DNA from: Persephonella marina EX-H1
GTDB lineage: Bacteria > Aquificota > Aquificia > Aquificales > Hydrogenothermaceae
NCBI RefSeq assembly: GCF_000021565.1
Contig: NC_012440.1
Coordinates: 376,672 to 440,671 of the forward strand
Length of the DNA: 64,000 bases
Reading direction: 5' to 3'
In this document: piece by piece, positions 30,514-39,243 of the stretch
Layout of the letters: each line of letters begins with the position of its first letter
Position numbering within the stretch: the first letter of the stretch is position 1
Program-made: the position numbers and the translations under genes
The notes under the pieces: generated by a model
Told to the model about the DNA's origin: nothing
The model's input: the letters and a program-made list of their open reading frames with translations, nothing else
Databases searched by the model: none

Positions 30514-31322
30514 TGGTAAAGGTTGTTATATCTGGTATTATGGGAAGGATGGGAAGAACTATTGCCAGACTTGCCTATGAAGATCCTGAAGTCCAGATAG
30601 CAGGTGGTGTTGAAAGTCCTGACTGTGTCCATTTTCATGAGAATGTAAAGGACATACTGAATAAAGAGGATGTTGATGCACCTATAACTGCTGATCTTTC
30701 AAAGATAATAGAAAGGGCAGATGTTATTATTGATTTTGCAGGCAGTACAGAGGCTGTTCTGGGACATGTACGTCTTGCTGCCGCAGACCAGAACAGGAAA
30801 TGTATGGTCATAGGAACAACTGGGTTTTCTGATGAGGAGCTTGAAGAGATAAGACAGCTCTCAAAGGATATCCCAATAGTTCTTGCACCTAATATGAGTA
30901 TAGGTGTGAATCTTCTTTTCAAGCTTGTGGAGGATGCTGCAAAGGCTTTGAAGGACAAGGGTTTTGATATAGAAGTTGTTGAGATGCACCACAGGTATAA
31001 AAAAGACTCACCTTCAGGTACAGCTGTCAAGATCGTTGATATTCTAAAAGAGGCTACAGGGATTCAGAAGGTTATTTACGGCAGAGAAGGTATCTATGAA
31101 AACGGAAGACCTTCAGATGAGATAGCCGTTTTTGCTTTACGTGGTGGTGATGTTGTTGGAGAACACACTGTTATATTTGCAGGACTTGGAGAGAGAATAG
31201 AGCTCACCCACAGGGCTGGTTCAAGGGATATATTTGCGAAAGGTGCTGTTGAGGCTGCTAAATGGATAAAGGATAAGCCTCCTGGACTTTACGATATGAT
31301 GGATGTCCTTGGACTTAAATAA
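30513..31322 (+). CDS. dapB: 4-hydroxy-tetrahydrodipicolinate reductase
   Basis: 269 residues. NAD(P)H-dependent step of lysine and diaminopimelate synthesis. GIMGRMGRTIARLA nucleotide site, GTTGFSDEEL, NMSIGVNL and the catalytic EMHHRYKKDSPSGTA are all intact. Followed four bases on by a small membrane protein. Confidence 0.96.
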   Translation: MVKVVISGIMGRMGRTIARLAYEDPEVQIAGGVESPDCVHFHENVKDILNKEDVDAPITADLSKIIERADVIIDFAGSTEAVLGHVRLAAADQNRKCMVIGTTGFSDEELEEIRQLSKDIPIVLAPNMSIGVNLLFKLVEDAAKALKDKGFDIEVVEMHHRYKKDSPSGTAVKIVDILKEATGIQKVIYGREGIYENGRPSDEIAVFALRGGDVVGEHTVIFAGLGERIELTHRAGSRDIFAKGAVEAAKWIKDKPPGLYDMMDVLGLK

Positions 31323-31325
31323 TTT

Positions 31326-31568
31326 ATGAAAGAAAAGAGAAAAGGTTTTACAGAGTATCTTTCTATAGGTGCTATAGGATTACATCTTGTTTCTGGAATA
31401 ATAGTAGGTGTCCTTATAGGATACCTACTTGATCAATATTTTGATACATCTCCCTATCTAACGATAATATTCTTTTTCTTTGGCATAGCGGCAGGCTTCT
31501 GGAATATGTACAAGGATGTTCAGAGATACATAATCTCTGAAGAAGAAAAAGAGAAGGAGAAAGATTAG
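31326..31568 (+). CDS. AtpZ/AtpI-like membrane protein
   Basis: 80 residues with two hydrophobic helices (LHLVSGIIVGVLIGYLLD and TIIFFFFGIAAGFWNMY) and charged ends, matching the small AtpZ/AtpI family usually linked to F-type ATP synthase assembly or magnesium supply. No atp genes follow here. Its end overlaps the convergent NrnA-like gene by four bases. Confidence 0.75.
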   Translation: MKEKRKGFTEYLSIGAIGLHLVSGIIVGVLIGYLLDQYFDTSPYLTIIFFFFGIAAGFWNMYKDVQRYIISEEEKEKEKD

Positions 31569-32548
31569 GCAACCTTAACAGGTTTTAGAGATTTCTGTAT
31601 CTCTGTCTTTATAGCATCTACAAGCATTTTTCTGACATTTTCTTCTGAGCCTATAATCCTGCATCCAGCAGCATCCTTATGTCCTCCACCACCAAACATT
31701 CTGGCTATATTCTGGACATTCACCTTTCCTTTTCCCCTTAATGATACCCTCCATGTTTTAAGGTCAGGTTTCTGTATCATAATAAATGCAACATCCACAT
31801 CCTCTATACTTTTTGCAAAGTTCACAAAACCTTCCGTTTCCTCCTCTAAAGCTCCAACCTCATCTATAAATGATCTTCTTACTACGAGTGATGCTATATG
31901 TCCTTCGTAATCCATCTTCAGTGTTGATAAAACCCTGTGAAGCAGGTGTATAACATTAGGTCTGTTTCTCTCATAAACCATAGTTGATATGTATGACGGA
32001 TCTGCTCCTTTCTCAACAAGGAATTCGGCCATCTCAAAAGCTCTTTCATCAACGTTGTTGTACCTGAATGAGCCTGTGTCTGTCATAAGTCCTGTGTAAA
32101 GACATTCAGCTATCTCTTTATCTATCTGTTTCTCATCCCATCTTTTGAGTATCAGTCCTACCATATATGTTGTTGATGGTGCTGAAGGATCAACATAGTC
32201 GTAATCACTTTCCTTTATTCCGCCAACGTGATGGTCTATCCTTATAACCTCTCTTCCTTTAATATCAACACCTGTTCTGTATAGTCCGGCTGCATCAACA
32301 AGGATGATAAGATTGTATGTATTCTCAGGGAGAAGTTTCTCTATCTTGTCAGAATCCGGCAGGAAGTTGTATATGTAGGGTAGATCATCTTTCATTGCCA
32401 TCCTTACATTTTTGCCCTCTTTTATTAAAAATCTGTAGAGGGCTATCATACTTCCTATACCGTCACCATCAGGGTTTTCATGGGTTACTATAAGTATCTC
32501 ACCTTCTTCCCTTTTAATTCTCTCAATAACAGCTACTTCCCCTTCCAT
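31565..32548 (-). CDS. DHH/DHHA1 phosphoesterase, NrnA-like
   Basis: About 327 residues. DHH domain motifs HENPDGDGIGS, VDAAGL and the DHH in RIDHHVGG, then a C-terminal DHHA1 domain with MFGGGGHKDAAG. The family hydrolyses oligoribonucleotides and pAp. Start at 32548 is chosen because GAGGAAGG lies just before that ATG; a longer frame would overlap the nth stop and has no ribosome site. Confidence 0.9.
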   Translation of the reverse strand: MEGEVAVIERIKREEGEILIVTHENPDGDGIGSMIALYRFLIKEGKNVRMAMKDDLPYIYNFLPDSDKIEKLLPENTYNLIILVDAAGLYRTGVDIKGREVIRIDHHVGGIKESDYDYVDPSAPSTTYMVGLILKRWDEKQIDKEIAECLYTGLMTDTGSFRYNNVDERAFEMAEFLVEKGADPSYISTMVYERNRPNVIHLLHRVLSTLKMDYEGHIASLVVRRSFIDEVGALEEETEGFVNFAKSIEDVDVAFIMIQKPDLKTWRVSLRGKGKVNVQNIARMFGGGGHKDAAGCRIIGSEENVRKMLVDAIKTEIQKSLKPVKVA

Positions 32549-32561
32549 TTTTCCTTCCTCT

Positions 32562-33209
32562 TTAAAGATTTTTTTTGTCATAGGGACATATATCTAAAAG
32601 GGCACACTCTTTACATTTAGGATTTTTAGCTTTACATATATATCTTCCAAAAAGAACCATCGCTTTTGAAATAAAAATCCAGTTTTCCTTTGAAAAGAAC
32701 TCTGCAAGATCCTTCTCTATTCTATCAGGGTTGTTGGATTCTGTAATGCCAAGTCTCTGGCTCACCCTTTTTACATGTGTATCAACGACAATAGCAGGTT
32801 TATTAAAAGCGTTTACAAGTATGACAGATGCTGTTTTCCTTCCAACACCTGGAAGTTTTGTCAGGTCGTCTATATTATCAGGTATCTTCCCGTTAAACTC
32901 TTTTACTATTGCTTCACAGCACTCCTTGAGAAGTTTTGCCTTTCTTCTGTAGAAGTTTATCTGTTTTATATCATTCTCTATCTGTTCCAGTGGAGCTTTT
33001 GCTATAGATTCTGGATCAGGATACTTTTTGAAAAAGACAGCTGTAACCTCGTTGACCTTTTTATCTGTAGCCTGAGCGGCGAGGATTGTTGCAACGAGAA
33101 GCTGGAATGGATTACTGAATTTAAGATCAATCCAGGGTTCTGGGAAATGTTTTTTCAGCCCCTCTATAACAGCCTGTTCTGTAAGATTTCCTTTTTTATC
33201 TTTTTTCAT
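32562..33209 (-). CDS. nth: endonuclease III
   Basis: 215 residues. DNA glycosylase/AP lyase for oxidised pyrimidines. Helix-hairpin-helix LTKLPGVGRKTASVIL with catalytic lysine K125, aspartate D143 in VVDTHVKR, and the C-x6-C-x2-C-x5-C iron-sulfur site (C192, C199, C202, C208). One base after the 5'-nuclease gene. Confidence 0.96.
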   Translation of the reverse strand: MKKDKKGNLTEQAVIEGLKKHFPEPWIDLKFSNPFQLLVATILAAQATDKKVNEVTAVFFKKYPDPESIAKAPLEQIENDIKQINFYRRKAKLLKECCEAIVKEFNGKIPDNIDDLTKLPGVGRKTASVILVNAFNKPAIVVDTHVKRVSQRLGITESNNPDRIEKDLAEFFSKENWIFISKAMVLFGRYICKAKNPKCKECALLDICPYDKKNL

Positions 33210-33210
33210 C

Positions 33211-34101
33211 TCAGAATAAGGTTCTCTGCTCCACCTTTTTTTCTATAACCTTTTTCTTCTCAATATCCTTCAGCAGTGATTTGAAACCAAGCTCCTTAAA
33301 TATATCTCTAAGCTTTAATAGATCTGCTTTCTCTTTTTTCAGATCCTCAGGCTGTATATCAATATCTATATTTTTCTCAAGTGAAACAAGGAATATATTC
33401 TCTTTTAATCTTTCTTCAGCTTCCTCAAAAGCCTCTTTAAGTTTTGGCTTTAACTGATCTTTATGTTCAAGAATATTTTTTAAATTTCCGTACTGATTTA
33501 AAAGCTTCTCAGCTGTTTTAGGTCCCACTCCTCTCACACCGATAATGTTGTCAACTGTATCTCCTATCATTGATAGATAGTCCACAAACTGCTCAGGGTA
33601 TATACCGTATTTCTCTTTTACCTTTTCCCTGTTAAATATCTCTCCTGTTACAGGATTAAGTATAAATACTTTTTCATCAATGAGCTGCATCATATCCTTG
33701 TCCGGCGTTACTATAATAACCTCAAACCCTTTATCTACAGCCTTTTTAGCTATGGTTGCTATTATATCATCAGCCTCGTAACCAGGTATCTCAAGTATCT
33801 TTATTCCCCATAGTTTTATGATCTCTTTTATTTTTGGTATCTGGACCTTAAGCTCATCAGGTGTTTCCTTTCTTGTTGCCTTGTATTCTTTGTATTTCTC
33901 ATGTCTGAATGTCTTTCCGGGAAGATCAAAAACAACAGCCATATACTCGGGGTTCAGCTCTTTTATGAGGGTTGATATCATTCTTATGAATCCGTATATA
34001 GCTCCTGTAGGTTCACCTTTTGGACTTGTAAGTGGAGGGAGTGCGTAAAAGGCTCTGTACAGGTAAGAAGACCCGTCAACAAGTACCAGCTTTTTATCCA
34101 T
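33211..34101 (-). CDS. stand-alone 5'-3' exonuclease (polymerase I N-terminal domain)
   Basis: 296 residues matching only the 5'-nuclease part of DNA polymerase I: LVDGSSYLYRAFYALPPLTS, FDLPGKTFRHEKYKEYKATR, YEADDIIATIA and VTPDKDMMQLI, then the H3TH MIGDTVDNIIGVRGVGPKTA. The acidic metal ligands are retained. It would remove RNA primers and flaps. Separate encoding from the polymerase is known in Aquificales. Grouped with nth. Confidence 0.9.
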   Translation of the reverse strand: MDKKLVLVDGSSYLYRAFYALPPLTSPKGEPTGAIYGFIRMISTLIKELNPEYMAVVFDLPGKTFRHEKYKEYKATRKETPDELKVQIPKIKEIIKLWGIKILEIPGYEADDIIATIAKKAVDKGFEVIIVTPDKDMMQLIDEKVFILNPVTGEIFNREKVKEKYGIYPEQFVDYLSMIGDTVDNIIGVRGVGPKTAEKLLNQYGNLKNILEHKDQLKPKLKEAFEEAEERLKENIFLVSLEKNIDIDIQPEDLKKEKADLLKLRDIFKELGFKSLLKDIEKKKVIEKKVEQRTLF

Positions 34102-34109
34102 TTATTACC

Positions 34110-34895
34110 TCAGAAAGCATTATACCTGTTTAAATATAAATACTTAAGTGGATTAAGCAACCTTCCGTATCTTCTTATCTCATAATGTAGATGAACACCT
34201 GTTGATCTGCCTGTACTCCCTGCATATCCTATAACCGTTCCTGCCTTTACCCTCTGACCTTTTTTAACTCTGATCTTGAAAAGATGTCCGTAGTATGTCT
34301 CATACCCATACTTGTGCTTTATTATGACAAGTTTTCCGTAACCGCCTGACCAGCCTGCAAACTTTACAATACCGTTTGCTGTTGCAAAAACAGGCTGTCT
34401 CGGCTGAGCTCTCAGGTCTATACCAGCATGGAAGGCAAGTTTCCCATTAAATGGGTCCTTTCTGTATCCAAAACGGGATGTGAGTCTTCCATAAAGCGGG
34501 ACACCAACAGGTATCTCAGCCATAACCTTTAAAAGTTTTTCCATACTGTTCTCAAGTGTTGATGCGTAAAACTCGAGATTTTCCTTTCTGTCTGCAGGTA
34601 TAAAAAGACCACCCTGTGGTAGTTTTATCTTTATGCCCTTTCTACGTAATGTTTTGTTTGCCTTTTTTATCTTTTCTTCTATGCTTTTCAGCTTTCTTGC
34701 GAGCTTTTCTTTCTCTTCAACAGCTTTTTTAAGCTGTTCCTCTTTTTTAGTTAACTCTTCCCTTAAGAGATTTACCTCTTTTCTCAGTTTTTCAATCTCT
34801 TCTCTATTTCCTGATGATTTTAATGCTATAAAAAGCGAGATCACAGATATTAAACCCAGAACTGTCAGATATACCTTTGTGTAATTTTTTCCCAT
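34110..34895 (-). CDS. M23 peptidase with coiled coil
   Basis: 261 residues: N-terminal transmembrane anchor (about 7-24), charged coiled coil (30-85), then a LytM/M23 domain (about 135-255) with zinc ligands in FHAGIDL and GVHLHYEI, plus RFGYRKDPF. Periplasmic peptidoglycan endopeptidase, or an EnvC-like amidase activator; because the zinc motifs are intact I favour the enzyme. Confidence 0.9.
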   Translation of the reverse strand: MGKNYTKVYLTVLGLISVISLFIALKSSGNREEIEKLRKEVNLLREELTKKEEQLKKAVEEKEKLARKLKSIEEKIKKANKTLRRKGIKIKLPQGGLFIPADRKENLEFYASTLENSMEKLLKVMAEIPVGVPLYGRLTSRFGYRKDPFNGKLAFHAGIDLRAQPRQPVFATANGIVKFAGWSGGYGKLVIIKHKYGYETYYGHLFKIRVKKGQRVKAGTVIGYAGSTGRSTGVHLHYEIRRYGRLLNPLKYLYLNRYNAF

Positions 34896-34899
34896 CTTT

Positions 34900-35877
34900 T
34901 TATCCGGTTTTCAGTATTTTGGCTGCTTCTTTTGCGTGGTATGTGATTATTATATCTGCTCCAGCCCTTTTTATTGAAGTGAGAGTTTCCATCATAACCT
35001 TTTCCTCATCTATCCATCCAAGCTTTCCTGCTGCCTTAACCATTGAGTACTCACCGCTAACATTGTAAGCAGCAACAGGAAGGTTAAAGTTCTCCCTCAG
35101 ATCACTGATTATATCAAGATATGCTAATGCAGGCTTTACCATAATAATGTCTGCACCTTCCTCAACATCAAGCTGGACTTCCTTCAGAGCTTCCCTTCTG
35201 TTTGCAGGATCCATCTGGTAGCTTCTCCTGTCTCCAAAAGCTGGTGATGACTCAGCAGCATCTCTGAAAGGACCATAATATGCTGAGGCATATTTTGCTG
35301 AGTAGGACATTATAGGAATATCTGTGTATCCTGCCTGGTCAAGAGCTTCTCTAATAGCTTTAACAACACCATCCATCATTCCTGAAGGGGCAACCATATC
35401 TGCTCCAGCTCTGGCGTGTGAGACAACCTGTTTTTTTGTGTTCTCAAGTGTTGGATCGTTTGCAACCTCATGATCATGTAAAACCCCACAGTGACCGTGC
35501 TCTGTGTACTCACAGAAGCAGACATCTGTGATAACGTAAAGATCAGGGCATCTTTCTTTTATATACCTTATGGTTCTCTGTATTATCCCTTCATCATTCC
35601 ATGTTTCTGAACCAACAGCATCTTTATGCTTTGGTATTCCAAAAAGTAAGACAGCGGGTATTCCCAGATCAACAACCTGTTCAAGCTCCTCATCAATTCT
35701 GTCAAGAGAGTATCTGTAGATCCCCGGCATTGAAGGTATCTCTATCTTTATATTCTCCCCTTCCTCTATAAATAAAGGGTATATGAAATCATTAACTGAG
35801 AGCTCAGTCTCCCTTACAAGCCTTCTTATGTTCTCATTCTTTCTTAATCTTCTCGGTCTTACAGAAGGAAACCCCAT
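34900..35877 (-). CDS. hemB: delta-aminolevulinic acid dehydratase (porphobilinogen synthase)
   Basis: 325 residues. Condenses two aminolevulinates into porphobilinogen. Zinc-type cysteine cluster [14 protein letters not shown], active lysines in [18 protein letters not shown] and [10 protein letters not shown]. Pairs with hemC at 21630. Four bases before the M23 gene. Confidence 0.97.
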   Translation of the reverse strand: MGFPSVRPRRLRKNENIRRLVRETELSVNDFIYPLFIEEGENIKIEIPSMPGIYRYSLDRIDEELEQVVDLGIPAVLLFGIPKHKDAVGSETWNDEGIIQRTIRYIKERCPDLYVITDVCFCEYTEHGHCGVLHDHEVANDPTLENTKKQVVSHARAGADMVAPSGMMDGVVKAIREALDQAGYTDIPIMSYSAKYASAYYGPFRDAAESSPAFGDRRSYQMDPANRREALKEVQLDVEEGADIIMVKPALAYLDIISDLRENFNLPVAAYNVSGEYSMVKAAGKLGWIDEEKVMMETLTSIKRAGADIIITYHAKEAAKILKTG

Positions 35878-35922
35878 CTAATTCCTCCATTAATTTTAAA
35901 TTTTTATTATGTTATCAGAAAT

Positions 35923-36627
35923 TTAATCAAATAAAAATCTTATCTGACATATTCCTGTTATAACAGCTGTTTCCATCCTCAGTATATTCTTTCCCATTGT
36001 TAAAGGTATAAACCCTTTATCCTGTAGTATCTTTATCTCACCTTCTGTAAAACCACCTTCAGGACCTATAACAACGGAAACGTTTTTTAATTTTTTATCC
36101 AGAAACTCCTTTACTGTCCTCTTCTCTTCCTTTTCGTAAAAAACGAACTTACCTTCATCGTCCGATTTTATATCCTCAAGTTTAACAGGATTTTCAATAA
36201 TAACAGGATAGAGCCTTTTACACTGTTTAATTGAGTTTAAAGCTTTTTTTTCCCATTTTTTTATCTTTTTCAGAACATCTTTTGTCTTTACGGCGGAACG
36301 TTCTGATATTACAGGGACAAATCTGTAAACACCTAACTGGGATACACCTTCTATAATATCGTCTATCTTTGACAGCTGGTTCGGCATACACTGGTAAAGT
36401 GTTATTCTGAAATCCTCCTCTTCCACTTTTATTTTCTCTATTATTCTGCATTTTATATACCTTTTTGTTATCTCCAAAACCTCTGTAAGGTATACATTAC
36501 CTTTCAGATCGTTTATCTCAATCCTGTCTCCGGTCTTCACCCTTTTTACTTTTGCGTGTTTAAGCTCATCCTCAGTAAGATATGCATAACCATCTTCAAC
36601 CTGACCTATAAATCTTTCGTAACCCAT
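35923..36627 (-). CDS. rsmE: 16S rRNA m3U1498 methyltransferase
   Basis: About 234 residues, SPOUT fold: N-terminal PUA-like part and the C-terminal knot with VVIGPEGGFTEGEI and LRMETAVITGI, the SAM-binding signature. Starts within the stop codon of the znuB-like gene (TGATG overlap). Confidence 0.94.
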   Translation of the reverse strand: MGYERFIGQVEDGYAYLTEDELKHAKVKRVKTGDRIEINDLKGNVYLTEVLEITKRYIKCRIIEKIKVEEEDFRITLYQCMPNQLSKIDDIIEGVSQLGVYRFVPVISERSAVKTKDVLKKIKKWEKKALNSIKQCKRLYPVIIENPVKLEDIKSDDEGKFVFYEKEEKRTVKEFLDKKLKNVSVVIGPEGGFTEGEIKILQDKGFIPLTMGKNILRMETAVITGICQIRFLFD

Positions 36628-37445
36628 CACACACTTTTCAGCCCTGTTATCTTCTTAATGAGTATAACAAAGGCGAATGTCATTGAGTATATGAAAACTA
36701 TAGTGGCTCCAGCAGGTAGATTGTAATAAAAGGAGATAAATATACCTGTTAAAACCATAAATATACTGATAATAACCGATGATATAAGTATCTTTTTGTA
36801 ATGCCAGAAAACCTGTCTTGATAAGGCTGCTGGAAGTATCATCATAGCAGATGAGAGTATAACACCAACAAGCTTAACAGCCAGTATGGTTGCTATTGAT
36901 ATTATCAGTATTATCCCGTAGTAAAGAAAACCTGTATTTATCCCACTGACGTATGCAACATCCTCATTGTAACAGCAGAACATTATCTTCTGAAAGAAGA
37001 AAGCTATAAATGCGAGTGATAAAAAACTGAAAAGTAACAGCATGTATATCTCTTCACCTGTTATGGTCAGTATATTACCAAAAAGGAAGGTGAACATATC
37101 TGAGCTGTAGTTTGGTGTAAATGTGAGAACTATCACACCAAGAGCCATTGAAAGTGAGAAGAGGATACCTATTGATATATCCTCATGTATATCTCCTTTT
37201 CTGCTTATATAACCTATAAATAATCCAATTAAAGCTGCGAACACCATACCTGTTAGAGGTGGTGAGATACCGAGGAAAAGGCCTATAGCGAGACCACCAA
37301 ATGCTGCATGTGATATACCTACAGTTATAAAGGACCAGTTTTTCAGATTTATAAATAAAGAGAGAACAGATAGTAAAACAGCAAGAATTATTCCACCTAT
37401 CAAAGCCTTCTGCATAAATGGTATCTGTAAGATCTCAAGCATCAT
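36627..37445 (-). CDS. znuB: metal ABC transporter permease, ZnuB-like
   Basis: 272 residues with eight or nine hydrophobic helices; GISHAAFGGLAIG and KLVGVILSSAMMILPAALS match the family-9 (zinc, manganese or iron) permeases. Next to its ATPase. No periplasmic binding protein gene is adjacent. Metal specificity is not certain. Confidence 0.87.
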   Translation of the reverse strand: MMLEILQIPFMQKALIGGIILAVLLSVLSLFINLKNWSFITVGISHAAFGGLAIGLFLGISPPLTGMVFAALIGLFIGYISRKGDIHEDISIGILFSLSMALGVIVLTFTPNYSSDMFTFLFGNILTITGEEIYMLLLFSFLSLAFIAFFFQKIMFCCYNEDVAYVSGINTGFLYYGIILIISIATILAVKLVGVILSSAMMILPAALSRQVFWHYKKILISSVIISIFMVLTGIFISFYYNLPAGATIVFIYSMTFAFVILIKKITGLKSV

Positions 37446-37452
37446 CCTGAAC

Positions 37453-38220
37453 CTACTTAAAGTCTATATGAAAATGTTCACATGCTACACACTCAGGTGA
37501 ATGAATTATAAGCTCAACCTCTGCACCGTATATATTCTCAAGAACCTCTTTTTTGAAGAACTCCTTTGGATGACCGTAAAAATGTAAAAATCTGTTAAGA
37601 CCTGCAACCTTATCAACAAATCTTCCTACAACGCCGATATCATGTGATACCATAACTATTGTCATATTTTTCTCTTTTTTAAGTCTCTGGAGGAAATCGT
37701 AAAAGCTTTCCTGTGCAACAACATCTATTCCTGTTGAAGGTTCATCAAGAAATATTATCTCAGGATCTGAAACGAGAACCCTTGCTATAGAGACCCTCTG
37801 TTGCTGACCTCCAGATAGACTGCTGTATGGTTTGTTTTCAAACCTTTCCATCCCTACATACTTAAGATACTCCCTCGCTTTTTTAAGCTTTTTTTCCTTA
37901 GGTATCTTTTTGTTTATAAGCCCGAGCATAACTACATCAAGAACTGAAAATGGGAAATCCTTTGGAACGCTTGATTTTTGGGGGAGATATCCTATCTTCC
38001 CTGTTTTTACAGCCTCTCCTGGCGGTTTTCCTAAAAGCTTTATATACCCTTTATAAGGTTGAATAAAGCCGAGGATGGATTTTATAAGTGTTGTTTTTCC
38101 ACCACCGTTTGGTCCAACAATGGCTATTATCTCTCCCTTCTCAACGGAGAATGTTATATTCTCAATTATCGTTCTCTCGTTTATCCTTACAGAAAGATCA
38201 TTTACCTCAAGAATCTTCAT
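37453..38220 (-). CDS. znuC: metal ABC transporter ATP-binding protein, ZnuC-like
   Basis: 255 residues. Walker A GPNGGGKTTL, Q-loop GYLPQKS, signature SLSGGQQQRVSIAR and Walker B IIFLDEPSTGID. The C-terminus ends in a Cys/His-rich tail (HSPECVACEHFHIDFK) that could sense or bind metal. Eight bases before the permease gene, and overlapping the alcohol dehydrogenase stop by four bases. Confidence 0.9.
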   Translation of the reverse strand: MKILEVNDLSVRINERTIIENITFSVEKGEIIAIVGPNGGGKTTLIKSILGFIQPYKGYIKLLGKPPGEAVKTGKIGYLPQKSSVPKDFPFSVLDVVMLGLINKKIPKEKKLKKAREYLKYVGMERFENKPYSSLSGGQQQRVSIARVLVSDPEIIFLDEPSTGIDVVAQESFYDFLQRLKKEKNMTIVMVSHDIGVVGRFVDKVAGLNRFLHFYGHPKEFFKKEVLENIYGAEVELIIHSPECVACEHFHIDFK

Positions 38221-39242
38221 AATCTTACCACTATCTTCCCGAAGAACTGTCTGCTCAGAAGTTTTTCATAGGCTTTCTTTACGTCCTCAAAAGAGAAAAC
38301 AGAGTCTATAACAGGTCTTAGCTTTTCTGGAAAGAATTTTAGATAGTGTGAAACCTCTCCTTTTGTCCCCATATAAACACCATGTATATCTATATTTTTA
38401 CCGAAAACAGCCCTCAGGTTTATCTTTGGCTCACCACCTGTTGTTGCCCCAAATGTAACTACTGAACCACCTTTTTTACAGCAGGCTATTGATCCTGAAA
38501 ATGTAGCCTCTCCAATATGATCCACAACTATATCACACATCTCCCCATCTGTTATCTGTTTTACCCTTTCTACAAAGTCCTCATCTTTATAATTTATAAC
38601 ATGGTCAGCTCCCAGTCCAAGAGCTTTCTCAATCTTCCAGTTATCTCCAACTGTTGTTATAACCTTCGCACCAAGCATCTTTGCTATCTGTATTCCTGCA
38701 GTTCCTACACCGCTGCCCCCACCGTGTATAAGAACGGTATCTCCAGCCTTTATTCCGCTTCTTGTGACAAGAGAATGCCACATTGTTGTGTATGTTATTC
38801 CTATAGCTGAGGCCTCCTCAAAGGAAAGACCTTCTGGGATTTTAAAAAGATTTAAAGCCGGAACCTTCACATACTCTGCTGATACGCCGTCTGTTAGAAC
38901 ACCTAATATAGAGTAGCTTTTACACTCGTTATCCCTGCCTGATAGGCATCTTTCACATATCCCACATGAGAGACCCGGATATACTATTACACTGTCCCCT
39001 TCTTTCACATTTTTTACAGCTGATCCTTTTTTTACCACAACACCTGAAGCATCTGATCCAAATATGTGGGGCATAGGTATTTTAGCTGGATACTTACCTT
39101 CCATGATCCATATATCAAGATGGTTAAGGGAGAAAGCCTTTACCTTAACAAGAACCTCATCTTCTTTTATTTCAGGCTGGGGAAGTTCACCTATCTTTAT
39201 ATTTTCATAACTTCCGTGTTCCTCATAGTATGCAGCTCTCAT
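38217..39242 (-). CDS. zinc-type alcohol dehydrogenase family protein
   Basis: 341 residues, MDR superfamily. Structural-zinc cysteines in CGICERCLSGRDNEC, catalytic-side GSDASGVV, and the nucleotide motif HGGGSGVGTAGIQIAK. Likely oxidoreductase on alcohols or quinone-like enones; substrate unknown. Its operon neighbours are metal transport genes. Confidence 0.87.
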   Translation of the reverse strand: MRAAYYEEHGSYENIKIGELPQPEIKEDEVLVKVKAFSLNHLDIWIMEGKYPAKIPMPHIFGSDASGVVVKKGSAVKNVKEGDSVIVYPGLSCGICERCLSGRDNECKSYSILGVLTDGVSAEYVKVPALNLFKIPEGLSFEEASAIGITYTTMWHSLVTRSGIKAGDTVLIHGGGSGVGTAGIQIAKMLGAKVITTVGDNWKIEKALGLGADHVINYKDEDFVERVKQITDGEMCDIVVDHIGEATFSGSIACCKKGGSVVTFGATTGGEPKINLRAVFGKNIDIHGVYMGTKGEVSHYLKFFPEKLRPVIDSVFSFEDVKKAYEKLLSRQFFGKIVVRL

Positions 39243-39243
39243 C